From positions 1-8,219 of the forward strand of contig DASYUK010000113.1 of NCBI GenBank assembly GCA_036001325.1: a DNA stretch of 8,219 bases, given 5' to 3'. Origin of the DNA: DASVHS01 sp036001325 (GTDB taxonomy: Bacteria; Acidobacteriota; Thermoanaerobaculia; Gp7-AA8). Under the pieces are notes generated by a model, which ran no database searches, was not told the origin of the DNA, and saw only the letters and a program-made list of their open reading frames with translations. A program made the position numbers and the translations under genes. The first letter of the stretch is position 1. Every line of letters begins with the position of its first letter. This document shows positions 1 to 8,219 of the stretch, in pieces.

Positions 1-113
1 TTCGCGATGGGCGCCACATTCGTGTACTTCCACTCTTCCTGACGCGTCGTCGGATAGCCGAGAGCCTCGAAACGTTCCGCGGCTTCTTCGCGGATGTCGA
101 CCGCTGTTTTCAT
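1..113 (-). CDS. sufD: SufD, Fe-S cluster assembly scaffold subunit (N-terminal fragment)
   Basis: The first 37 codons of a gene running off the left edge of the window. The visible protein starts MKTAVDIREEAAERFEALG and continues with a P-T-T-R-Q-E-E-W-K-Y-T segment at residues 21-31. That segment resembles the N-terminal (R/N)-x-E-x-W-(K/R)-Y-T signature typical of SufD. In the known system SufD partners SufB and SufC in the cytosolic SufBC2D scaffold that assembles Fe-S clusters. Its ATG (111-113) overlaps the sufC TGA in an ATGA arrangement, so translation is probably coupled. A purine-rich AGGAGG lies about 16 bases upstream inside sufC, rather far for a standard ribosome binding site. 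Position after sufB and sufC supports the call strongly, although only the N-terminus is visible. Confidence 0.88.
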   Translation of the reverse strand, partial: MKTAVDIREEAAERFEALGYPTTRQEEWKYTNVAPIA

Positions 114-876
114 CGCGCCGTCGCGGCGACCTCCTGCTCCAGCCACTCGTACCCTTTGTGCTCGAGCTCCTCGGCCAGCTCCTTGCCGCCCGATTTCACG
201 ATGCGGCCGTCGACCAGAACGTGCACGACGTCGGGAATGAGATAGCGCAGCAGGCGCTGATAGTGCGTAATCACCAGCACCGCGTGCTTCTCGCTCCGGA
301 GCGTGTTCACGCCCTCGGCGACGATGCGCAGCGCATCGATATCGAGACCGGAGTCGGTCTCATCGAGAATGGCCAGCTTCGGATCGAGCACGGCCATTTG
401 GAAAATCTCGTTCCGCTTCTTCTCGCCGCCGGAGAATCCTTCGTTGACTCCTCGATTGAGAAACTGCTCGTCGAGATCGACGAGCTTCATCTTCTGCCGC
501 GCGAGCTGCAGGAACTCGACCGCGTCCAGCTCCTCTTCGCCGCGATGCTTGCGCATCGCGTTGAGAGCCGCTTTGAGGAAGTAGATGTTGTTCACGCCCG
601 GGATCTCGACGGGATACTGCATCGCGAGGAAGAGTCCCTCGCGCGCGCGCGCCTCCGGCGGCATCGACAGAATGTCTTTCCCTTCGTACGTGACGGTGCC
701 CTCCGTCACTTCGTAATGCGGCCGTCCAGCCAGCACGTTCGCGAGTGTCGACTTGCCGGAGCCGTTCGGCCCCATGATCGCGTGCACCTCTCCCGCGTCG
801 ATCGACAGGTCGACTCCTTTGAGGATCTCTTTCCCGTCGATGACGGTGTGAAGATTCTTGATTTCGAGTAGTGCCA

Positions 877-877
<1 letters not shown>
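110..877 (-). CDS. sufC: SufC, Fe-S cluster assembly ATPase (ABC-type)
   Basis: Predicted 255-residue cytosolic ABC ATPase, the usual SufC length, which drives conformational change in the SufBC2D scaffold during Fe-S cluster assembly. Visible motifs are Walker A GPNGSGKST (residues 36-44), the Q-loop region AMQYPVEIPGV (about 89-99), the ABC signature FSGGEKKRNE (about 150-159), Walker B with D-loop LAILDETDSGLDIDAL (about 169-184) and the H-loop ITHYQRLL (about 204). The signature and the ETDSGLDIDAL stretch are characteristic of SufC rather than of transporter ATPases, and no membrane segment is present. The frame stays open far upstream, but the start at MALLEIKNLHT is clear: homology begins there, the ATG overlaps the sufB stop by one base (TGATG), and an AAGGAA ribosome binding site sits 10 bases upstream. 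It overlaps sufD by 4 bases. Confidence 0.97.
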
Positions 878-2312
<1,435 letters not shown>

Positions 2313-2313
<1 letters not shown>

Positions 2314-2786
2314 CAGTTCGTCTCCGCTGTGCGGCGGATCAGCCGCGACTTGTCGATCACTGGTACGGGCAGTGAGCCGCGTACGAGGTCGCCGAGCGTT
2401 ATCTGCTCAAAAGCACCTTTGATCGCACGGTTGATGCCGAACATGAAGCGGCGCGATGGGCAGGCCACGCGGATCGAGCAGATCGCGTGACCTTCCTCGT
2501 CGAAGGTCTCGCATTCGACCAGGTCCCATGGACCTTCGAGCACGTCGAGCAGTTGCCCAAGTGTGACGGACTCGGCATCACTGTCAAAGGAGTAGCCACC
2601 ACCGACGCCGCGATGCGAGTTGACCATTCCGCCGTGGTTCAGAGCCTTGAGCACTTTGGTGATCATCGGCACCGGCAGGTGGTAAAACTCCGCGACCTCT
2701 CGCGCTGCGACAACCTCACCATGCTTCCGGGCGAGATACACTGCGGCGAGCAGGCCATAGTCCGTAACTCTCGAGATTTTCAGCAT
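2313..2786 (-). CDS. Rrf2-family transcriptional regulator of the SUF operon
   Basis: Predicted 157-residue Rrf2/IscR-type regulator. The N-terminus MLKISRVTDYGLLAAVYLA and the following helix-turn-helix (about residues 26-50, with AREVAEF and ITKVLKALNHGG) are typical, as is the wing R-G-x-G-G-G-Y (59-65). Three cysteines, C92, C103 and C109, sit in the dimerisation and cluster-binding region, spaced C-x10-C-x5-C. In IscR three cysteines and a histidine bind a [2Fe-2S] cluster that switches DNA binding. It is the first gene of the suf cluster and overlaps sufB by one base, so it most likely senses Fe-S status and controls this operon. It fits the family described as SUF-system Fe-S assembly regulators. 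The ribosome binding site before the ATG is weak (a GGAC is visible). A candidate operator lies 19 bases upstream of the start. Whether it represses or activates cannot be read from the sequence; operator placement favours repression. Confidence 0.92.
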
Positions 2787-2805
2787 TCAGCGTCCATCAG
2801 GCGGC

Positions 2806-2830
2806 AAACAGTACCATCTTGGTTCGGTTT
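2806..2830. promoter_or_regulatory. Candidate operator: 25-bp imperfect inverted repeat upstream of the Rrf2 gene
   Basis: On the plus strand the half-sites are AAACAGTACC (2806-2815) and GGTTCGGTTT (2821-2830), separated by ATCTT. Eight of ten positions pair as a dyad. The length of about 25 bp fits what is known of Rrf2-family dimer binding sites. The repeat overlaps the -10-like box by 3 bases and would cover the expected transcription start, so a bound protein should block initiation. The sequence was not matched to a known consensus, and the assignment to the adjacent regulator is inference. Confidence 0.5.
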
Positions 2831-2833
2831 ATA
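2828..2833 (-). promoter_or_regulatory. Possible -10 box of the suf operon promoter
   Basis: TATAAA on the minus strand, about 41 bases upstream of the regulator ATG and downstream of the preceding operon's terminator. This would leave a leader of roughly 35 bases. No convincing -35 element is visible at 16-18 bases spacing (the sequence there is close to GAACCT), so the promoter may be weak or activator-dependent, or the match may be chance. Confidence 0.35.
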
Positions 2834-2864
2834 CAACATGCTGGCCAGAAAGGTTCTTCCGGGC

Positions 2865-2896
2865 AAAAAAGAAGCGCCGCTGAGGCCGGCGGCGCT
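2865..2896 (-). terminator. Rho-independent terminator after the TonB-dependent receptor gene
   Basis: On the minus strand a perfect 8-bp GC-rich stem, AGCGCCGC paired with GCGGCGCT (2889-2896 and 2873-2880), encloses an 8-base loop and is followed by TCTTTTTT (2865-2872). It begins 26 bases after the receptor stop codon. It should end the hydrolase/receptor transcript and insulate the suf promoter from read-through. No T-run follows the stem on the plus strand, so it acts in one direction. Confidence 0.88.
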
Positions 2897-2922
2897 CCCT
2901 GGAAAAACGGATGAGAACGACC

Positions 2923-5793
2923 CTAGAAGCGGACGCGCGCTCCGAGTTGAAAGAGGCGCTGCTCGCCCTGGCCCGCATCGCCGGCGTAGACGCTCGGCTT
3001 ACCGAAGTTCCGGCTCGTGATCGTGCCGTTGTAAGCGGTCGGGTTCTTCGAGTCGAGAACGTTGAAAACTTCGCCGATCAGCTCGAACCCCGTGGCGCCG
3101 CCGAACGTGAACTCGCGCGACAGACGGAGATCAATCTGTGAGAACGCGTGCTGGCGCAGGCTATTGACGTGCGAAACGCCGGGCGCGAGATCCATGCTGT
3201 AACCGTCGCCGTTCAGATCCCTGCCCGCAAGCTCCGTATACGGGATTGCGGAGCGGTAACGGAGAATGCCCGCGATATTGATTGCCAACGGCGCGCGATA
3301 CACGGTGCTCAACGTTACGCGATGACGAGCATCGGTGTAGAGCGGTCCGTAGTTTTCGGGCCCATAAGGATCGAGTACGTTGACCGGCACGTTCGTCGTG
3401 ATTCCCGCTTGCAAGGCGCCATCCCACAGACGGAACTCATCGGCACCTATGAGGACGTTTCCGGTCGCTCGCGACCACGTGTAGAAGCCCTGCGCCTCGA
3501 GACGCGGCGAACGCGCGCGGAATCCGACGTTGAAACCTTTGTACTTCGCCGAGCCGTCCGGCACCCAAACGCGGATGTTGTTGGCGCTGACGCCAGCGAG
3601 AATGCGCGGTCCACCATTGACGCGCGGATTCGCGCGGAAGCGGAAGGGAATGTTCGAGTAGTCAATGTGGACGGCGTCAAATGTCAGTCCGAGCCAGTTC
3701 GTGGTTTGCCACGAGTACCCGAGTGAGGCCTGCTTCGACTCCGGTGCCTCCCACGACCTCTGGGCGATGTTGGTAGGAGGCAGCAACGCGCCGCCCTGAT
3801 TCGGCGGCAGCGGATCGACGCCCGGGCGGAAGAACGACCCGTTCGCATTCTTGATGCCGTTCGGATCTTCGACGAAGTAGATGACGCGATAATCCGACTG
3901 CACCGCGGAGGCGGGAAACAGACTGGTCGCGTTCGTATAGGGGAAGTCGTAGTAAATGCCGTAGCCGCCGCGAACGATGTGGTGCGAGTCGCCTGTGACG
4001 TCGTATGTGAAGCCGAGGCGCGGTCCCCAGTTGTTTTTGTCCTCTTTGAGCTGGTCGGCCTGACCTTCGGCGAACGGCTGCAGCCACTTGATTTCCGGAT
4101 GCGCCGCCGCTGCCGCCTTGTAGAGCGGAAGCAGCGGATTGCTCCTTTGATCGAGGTCGAATCCCGTCCAGTAGTCGTAGCGAACACCGAGATTCAACGT
4201 CAGCCGCGGGTTGAGCGCCCAATCATCCTGGAGGTAGATGTCGTATTGATCGACCGGGGTCTCGTCGCCGAAGAATCCGCCACGAATGTCGATGCTGACC
4301 ACGGGTGAGTCTTCCCGGTCATCGAGCATCGCAAACTGTCCGGACGTACCGGTTGTGAAACTGCCGCCGAGAATCGGCTCGTGAATGTAATTGAGGCCTG
4401 TCTTGAAGTCGTGACGGCCTCCCATCAGTGCCGAGGACCAACTGAAATCATCCTTGAACTGATTTTTCTCCTGGTGCGTCGTCTGCGGGGTGTTGAAGTT
4501 CTGTCCTGACGCAACTCCCGACGGAAAATAGAGGTTCGGATCGTTCGAGACCGGAAGGATCGAATTGCGGAATCGCGTGTACTGATAGAGGAAGTCGTTC
4601 AGCTTATCGTTCCCGATCGTCCACGAATGGCTTGCGAGCGCTGATTTGTAATCATTCGCGATGACACCCTGGTTTGACGGGAGGTAGAGCGGGCTGGTGC
4701 CATAGATGTCGGTGTTTCTCTGATAACCGTACCGCACCTGAACGAGCTGCTTCGCCGTCGCGTTCCAGGTTGCCTTCGCTGTTCCGAGCTGATCGCGGAA
4801 CGGAATCGGAGTCCCGGTGCCGTCGAATTCGGGGAAGACGCCGCCGGTGTCGATCGTCTTCGTCGTGTCGCGCACTGTCTTCTCATACGTTCCAAAGAAG
4901 TGTGCGCGATCCCGAACGATCGGGCCGCCCAGCGACGCACCGTACTGTTGCCGCTTGTATTCGCCCTTCGCCGATCCGGTGTTTTTCTCGGTCGTTGTTT
5001 TCTCGTTCAGGCTCTTATCGCGGAAGAATCCGTACACGCTGCCGGCGAAAGTGTTCGTGCCCGTTTTGGTGGCAACGGTGAGCACGCCGCCGGACGACCG
5101 TCCGAATTCGGCCTTGTACTGCATCGTCTGGATCTTGAATTCCTGCACCGCCTCGAGGTTGAAATTCTGCAGCGCACCGCCGATCGTGTCGTCCGTGTTG
5201 TCGCCGCCATCGATGATGTAGTTGACGTTGCGGCCGCTGCCTCCGTTGAGAGCAACGGTCAACTGGCCGGGCTTCGTCGGATCGGCATTGACCGAAAGCT
5301 GCGTCCCCGGCGCAAGCGATGCGAGGTTCGCGAACTGGCGGCCATTGAGCGGAAGTCCCTCGAGCTCTTTCTGGCTGACGACCGTTCCCACGGCCGGTGT
5401 CGTGGCCACGAGCGGAGCTTCCGCCGTCACCGTGATCGACTCGCTGACCGCCGCCTGTTTCAGCGTCACGTTCAGCTCGCGCTCAGTGGCGACGTTCAGC
5501 TCGACTTTTTCTGTCGTGACTGTGGCGAAGCCGGGGAGCTCCGTGGTCACTCTGTACGTGCCGACCGGCAGCGAGGGGAAACGATACGCCCCGTCGGCCG
5601 CCGTGACTGCGACTCGCTGCAACCCGGTCTGCGTATTCATCGCCGTGACCGTCACTCCGGGAACCGCGGCGCCCGATGAGTCGGTCACGCGGCCGCTGAG
5701 GGCCGCACCGCTTGCCTGCGCGAAAACCATGGAAGGAACCCAAAGCGCCAGGGCCATAGCCAGGGTGGTCCACCTGAAGATGCGACTAGTCAT
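2923..5793 (-). CDS. Oar-like TonB-dependent outer-membrane receptor with carboxypeptidase-regulatory-like domain
   Basis: Predicted 956-residue outer-membrane protein. A signal peptide covers roughly residues 1-25 (basic TSRIFRW, hydrophobic core, cleavage near VFA/QA). A carboxypeptidase-regulatory-like beta-sandwich follows at about 30-112 (SGRVTDSSGAAVPGVTVT and DGAYRFPSLPVGTYRV). A TonB-box-like ESITVTAEAP lies at 118-127. The plug domain spans about 130-245, with GLPLNGRQFANL, NVNYIIDGGDNTDD and VQEFKIQT. The remaining ~700 residues form an Oar-type beta-barrel ending in a C-terminal phenylalanine (RVRF), as outer-membrane barrels usually do. Such receptors import or bind large ligands using TonB energy; the ligand here is unknown. 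A DLNGDGYSMD loop (859-868) resembles a calcium-binding loop. An AAGGA ribosome binding site (5803-5807) sits 9 bases before the ATG. It follows the hydrolase gene by 46 bases with no terminator between, implying co-transcription. Confidence 0.9.
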   Translation of the reverse strand: MTSRIFRWTTLAMALALWVPSMVFAQASGAALSGRVTDSSGAAVPGVTVTAMNTQTGLQRVAVTAADGAYRFPSLPVGTYRVTTELPGFATVTTEKVELNVATERELNVTLKQAAVSESITVTAEAPLVATTPAVGTVVSQKELEGLPLNGRQFANLASLAPGTQLSVNADPTKPGQLTVALNGGSGRNVNYIIDGGDNTDDTIGGALQNFNLEAVQEFKIQTMQYKAEFGRSSGGVLTVATKTGTNTFAGSVYGFFRDKSLNEKTTTEKNTGSAKGEYKRQQYGASLGGPIVRDRAHFFGTYEKTVRDTTKTIDTGGVFPEFDGTGTPIPFRDQLGTAKATWNATAKQLVQVRYGYQRNTDIYGTSPLYLPSNQGVIANDYKSALASHSWTIGNDKLNDFLYQYTRFRNSILPVSNDPNLYFPSGVASGQNFNTPQTTHQEKNQFKDDFSWSSALMGGRHDFKTGLNYIHEPILGGSFTTGTSGQFAMLDDREDSPVVSIDIRGGFFGDETPVDQYDIYLQDDWALNPRLTLNLGVRYDYWTGFDLDQRSNPLLPLYKAAAAAHPEIKWLQPFAEGQADQLKEDKNNWGPRLGFTYDVTGDSHHIVRGGYGIYYDFPYTNATSLFPASAVQSDYRVIYFVEDPNGIKNANGSFFRPGVDPLPPNQGGALLPPTNIAQRSWEAPESKQASLGYSWQTTNWLGLTFDAVHIDYSNIPFRFRANPRVNGGPRILAGVSANNIRVWVPDGSAKYKGFNVGFRARSPRLEAQGFYTWSRATGNVLIGADEFRLWDGALQAGITTNVPVNVLDPYGPENYGPLYTDARHRVTLSTVYRAPLAINIAGILRYRSAIPYTELAGRDLNGDGYSMDLAPGVSHVNSLRQHAFSQIDLRLSREFTFGGATGFELIGEVFNVLDSKNPTAYNGTITSRNFGKPSVYAGDAGQGEQRLFQLGARVRF

Positions 5794-5839
5794 GCGTCAC
5801 CGTCCTTGATTGAGATCCGTCGGTAAAGTAGCGGGAAGC

Positions 5840-7933
5840 TTACAGCGTCTTTTCGAGGTGTGCCAGCACAGTACGGGCGGCGTCGCGCTGGCGCGCCAAG
5901 CCCGTCGTATTCGCCGATTGTTGCAGAAATTTCCGATATTCGGCGATGGCCGCGCGGGTGTCCCCGGCGAGCTGCAGGGCGACGGCACGATTGAGCCGCG
6001 CCTCGAGATATTGCGGCGCGATTTGGAGCGCGCGATCGAAGTACGTCAGCGCCTCGCGATGGTGATTGCGATCAATCTCCAGAGCGCCGAGTCCGTTGAG
6101 GGCATCAGGATAGTCCGGTGCGAGCGCGAGTGCTCGGCGGAAGGCCTGTTCGGCATCGGTTTCCCGATGCATGGCCCGCGCGACGTTACCGAGGTTGTTG
6201 TATGCGCGTGCATTGCGTGGATCGATGGCGATTGCGCTTTGAAACTCGGCGAGCGCCCGGGCCGGATCGCCGTCGTGCAAATAAGTGATGCCCAGAACAT
6301 TGTGCGCATCCGGATTCTTCGCATCGCGCCGCAATGCTTCGCGAGCCGCCTCACCGGCGCGCTTCATGTCGCCTGATTCCTGAAAGGCGCTGGCGAGGTT
6401 GTACCACCCTTGCGGGTCGTTCGGCGCAAACGCGATCGCGTCGCGATACAGCTCGATGGCTCGCCGCGGATGCCCGCGCTGTCGTTCCACTTTCGCGAGC
6501 GCCGCGCGAAACACAGGATTCTGCGGATCGCGCTGCACGACGTCTTCCAGCATTGCCGCCGCTTCGTCGAGTCGTTTGGCGGTCGTCGCCCACGTTGCCT
6601 CTTCGAATTTTCGAAAGAGCGGCGCCATCAACTTCGGATCGGCCCGCAAACCTTCAGGACGTGGCGCGGCCGTTCCGCCGACGTAACCGAGACTGGCCAA
6701 TTTCGCCATCGTTTCGGCATCGGGCTGTGACGGGTGGACCGTCGTCGCCTTGGAGCGTAGCGTCTTGAGCTCCGCGTCGAGCGCGCGCATCACACGGCGT
6801 TCGTCGGAGAGAACATTTCGCCGCTCATTCGGATCCTTTGCGAGATCGTAAAGCTCGGGATTCGGAGAGGAGATGTACTTCTGCGTCCCGCGACGCATCG
6901 CCGCGAGCGCGCTCCATCCGTACAGCGTCGGATATTCCGTTTCTGCGTAGAGATCTTTCGCCGGTGGCTCGCGATGATCGCGCAGCGCTGCGGAGAGATC
7001 GCGGCCGTCTGTTGCCGCGTTGAATGCGACGTGAGCGAGCCCTGCGATCGTCGGCGCGATATCGGCGAGACTGACCGGCGTCGTGATCACCGCGGGGTTC
7101 AGCGCGCCTGGCGCGGAGATCACGAGCGGCACGCGCAACGTCGGCTCGTACAAGAGCAGCCCATGCGTCAGCTCGCCGTGTTCGCCGAGCGCTTCGCCGT
7201 GATCGCCCGCAACGACGATGATCGTGCGATCGCGCGCTCGCCGGTCGTCGAGGAAACCCAGCAACCGCTGCACCTGCTCATCGACAAACGCGATTTCACC
7301 GTCGTACGGCGTTGCCGCATAACGCGTCCGGAATGGCTCGGGAGGCACGTACGGGAAGTGCGCATCGTACAGATGCACCCAGGCGAAGAATGGCCGTTCG
7401 TCGTCGCGCGCCAACCACTGAAGAGCGCGATCGACGACGACGTCGCCGCGCCGCTCAGCCTCGAGGTGATCACCCAGGGTCGGATCGCGCGGGATTTCGT
7501 CGTCATACAGTTCGAAGCCGCGATTGAGGCCAAACTTGTGATCGACGACGAACGCTCCGGTAAACGCCGCCGTCCGATATCCATTCGCAGAGAAGATCGT
7601 CGCCAGAGTCGGCCGGTCTGCCGGAAACGCGCCGCTGCCGTTGTTGCGCACACCGTGGTGCGGCGGCAGCAGACCGGACAGGATCGTCGCGTGCGACGGC
7701 AGTGTCAGCGGAACGACAGAGCTCGCATTGCGGAAGATCACGCTTTCGCCGGCCAGCCGCGTGAGGTTCGGTGTCAACGATCCAAGCCGATCGCTCCGAA
7801 ATGTATCAAGGGTGATCAGGAGGACATTCGGTCGTGAGCGCTCCGCCTGTCGGCAGGTAAATACGAAAGAGCAGAGGAGAAGCGGAAACACGCGGACGGG
7901 CAGTGAACGCACGACTCGAATCATAGCGGGCAT
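5840..7933 (-). CDS. Exported sulfatase-superfamily hydrolase with C-terminal TPR repeats
   Basis: Predicted 697-residue protein. An N-terminal hydrophobic segment (about residues 11-27) suggests export or a membrane anchor. An alkaline-phosphatase/sulfatase fold covers about 34-395: NVLLITLDTFRSDRLG with metal ligand D43, the active-site stretch PLTLPSHATILSG (75-87), AGDHGEALGEHGELTHG (242-258) with likely ligands D244, H245 and H257, and LYEPTLRVPLVIS. The Cys/Ser-x-Pro-x-Arg motif of formylglycine sulfatases is replaced by T77-L-P-S-H81. It may therefore act through threonine on phosphoesters or as a transferase, or it may be a non-canonical sulfatase. About six or seven TPR units fill residues 442-677, probably for protein contacts. 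The second methionine (residue 4) is an alternative start. The start used lies 12 bases after the upstream stop, and that stop forms a TGAGG ribosome-binding-like element. The substrate is unknown. Confidence 0.87.
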   Translation of the reverse strand: MPAMIRVVRSLPVRVFPLLLCSFVFTCRQAERSRPNVLLITLDTFRSDRLGSLTPNLTRLAGESVIFRNASSVVPLTLPSHATILSGLLPPHHGVRNNGSGAFPADRPTLATIFSANGYRTAAFTGAFVVDHKFGLNRGFELYDDEIPRDPTLGDHLEAERRGDVVVDRALQWLARDDERPFFAWVHLYDAHFPYVPPEPFRTRYAATPYDGEIAFVDEQVQRLLGFLDDRRARDRTIIVVAGDHGEALGEHGELTHGLLLYEPTLRVPLVISAPGALNPAVITTPVSLADIAPTIAGLAHVAFNAATDGRDLSAALRDHREPPAKDLYAETEYPTLYGWSALAAMRRGTQKYISSPNPELYDLAKDPNERRNVLSDERRVMRALDAELKTLRSKATTVHPSQPDAETMAKLASLGYVGGTAAPRPEGLRADPKLMAPLFRKFEEATWATTAKRLDEAAAMLEDVVQRDPQNPVFRAALAKVERQRGHPRRAIELYRDAIAFAPNDPQGWYNLASAFQESGDMKRAGEAAREALRRDAKNPDAHNVLGITYLHDGDPARALAEFQSAIAIDPRNARAYNNLGNVARAMHRETDAEQAFRRALALAPDYPDALNGLGALEIDRNHHREALTYFDRALQIAPQYLEARLNRAVALQLAGDTRAAIAEYRKFLQQSANTTGLARQRDAARTVLAHLEKTL

Positions 7934-7945
7934 CGCTTGGAAGCC

Positions 7946-8219
7946 TCAGTGGGCGCGAGCTCTCTCGACCGCAATCGCTCGATTGCGGCGCGCCTCATTG
8001 AAATGAGGAGCGAGCGCGATACAACGATCGAAGTAGGGCAAAGCATCGCGGTTCCGCCCCTGCTGCACGAGGAGGACCCCCATGCCGTTCAGCGGATCGG
8101 GATACTGCGGCGCAAGCGCCGTGGCGCGTTGATACGCGCCGAACGCTTCATCGGCATGACCGAGATCTCGCAGCGCATTGCCGAGGTTGTTGTACGCCCG
8201 CGCGCTTCGCGGATCGATG
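7946..8219 (-). CDS. TPR-repeat protein, probable paralogue of the neighbouring hydrolase (C-terminal fragment)
   Basis: The last 90 residues of a gene entering from the right edge, ending with TGA at 7946-7948. The visible part holds about two and a half TPR units (IDPRSARAYNNLGNALRDLG, then ALAPQYPDPLNGMGVLLVQQ, then DALPYFDRCIALAPHFNEA). It aligns without gaps to residues 570-657 of the adjacent sulfatase-TPR protein, with about half of the positions identical, including ARAYNNLGN and PYFDR/TYFDR-type motifs. This implies duplication. It stops earlier than its neighbour, lacking the last ~40 residues. The gene is transcribed in the same direction and lies 12 bases from the next start, so it is probably in the same operon. 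Whether it too carries an N-terminal sulfatase domain cannot be seen here. Confidence 0.8.
   Translation of the reverse strand, partial: IDPRSARAYNNLGNALRDLGHADEAFGAYQRATALAPQYPDPLNGMGVLLVQQGRNRDALPYFDRCIALAPHFNEARRNRAIAVERARAH

Noticed and set aside
2780..2797. A five-codon minus-strand mini-ORF (MDAEC) overlapping the regulator start codon
   Set aside because: Could in principle tune translation, but it is too short to distinguish from chance and has no clear ribosome binding site of its own.
2801..2833. IscR type 2 binding motif in the suf promoter region
   Set aside because: The dyad has a similar length, but the conserved CC/TA/GG positions do not line up in one register with the E. 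coli consensus as I recall it. It is reported only as an unassigned operator candidate.
4900..5809. Plus-strand open frames of 259 and 195 codons opposite the receptor N-terminus
   Set aside because: No recognisable motifs or convincing start signals; they mirror the signal peptide, regulatory-like domain and plug of the receptor.
5794..5839. Promoter or terminator in the 46-base gap between the hydrolase and the receptor gene
   Set aside because: Only a ribosome binding site is convincing. No stem followed by a T-run and no clear -35/-10 pair were seen.
6974..7837. A 287-codon plus-strand open frame opposite the sulfatase domain
   Set aside because: Arg-rich with no domain, and antisense to a gene with clear conserved motifs; a shadow of GC-rich codon use.
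7853..7933. Lipoprotein signal in the hydrolase N-terminus (Cys27 after FVFT, or Cys21 after PLLL)
   Set aside because: Neither cysteine is preceded by a good lipobox: the -1 residue is Thr or Leu rather than Gly/Ala/Ser. Export or membrane anchoring is likely, but lipidation is not supported.

Overview
The window looks like chromosomal DNA from a GC-rich Gram-negative bacterium, most likely an Acidobacteriota member. This rests on an Oar-like TonB-dependent receptor with an N-terminal carboxypeptidase-regulatory-like domain and on sulfatase-fold hydrolases fused to TPR repeats; both are common in that phylum. The assignment comes from gene content alone and is not firm. All supported genes lie on the minus strand, so transcription runs from high to low coordinates.

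Right part (8219 to 2865): one apparent transcription unit. It begins with the C-terminal end of a TPR protein cut by the window edge (7946-8219). After 12 bases comes a complete exported sulfatase-superfamily hydrolase with a TPR C-terminus (5840-7933), then after 46 bases a 956-residue TonB-dependent outer-membrane receptor (2923-5793). A strong Rho-independent terminator (2865-2896) closes the unit. The partial gene's C-terminus is about half identical to the C-terminus of the complete hydrolase, so the two are probably tandem paralogues. The arrangement suggests a surface nutrient-acquisition or envelope-modification locus. The substrate is unknown, and the hydrolase lacks the Cys/Ser of formylglycine-dependent sulfatases.

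Left part (2833 to 1): a SUF iron-sulfur cluster assembly operon in the order Rrf2-type regulator, sufB, sufC, sufD (sufD cut by the window edge). Neighbouring genes overlap by 1, 1 and 4 bases, so they are tightly coupled. The regulator has three cysteines suited to binding an Fe-S cluster. Just upstream of it, a 25-bp imperfect inverted repeat (2806-2830) overlaps a -10-like TATAAA box, a plausible autoregulatory operator through which cluster status could control the operon. SufB and SufC (with SufD) form the scaffold complex that builds Fe-S clusters; no cysteine desulfurase (sufS) or sufU lies within the window, and these may follow sufD.

The only intergenic stretch longer than 50 bases is 2787-2922 (136 bases). 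It holds the terminator, the -10-like box and the dyad. No RNA genes, CRISPR arrays, insertion sequences or attachment sites were seen.
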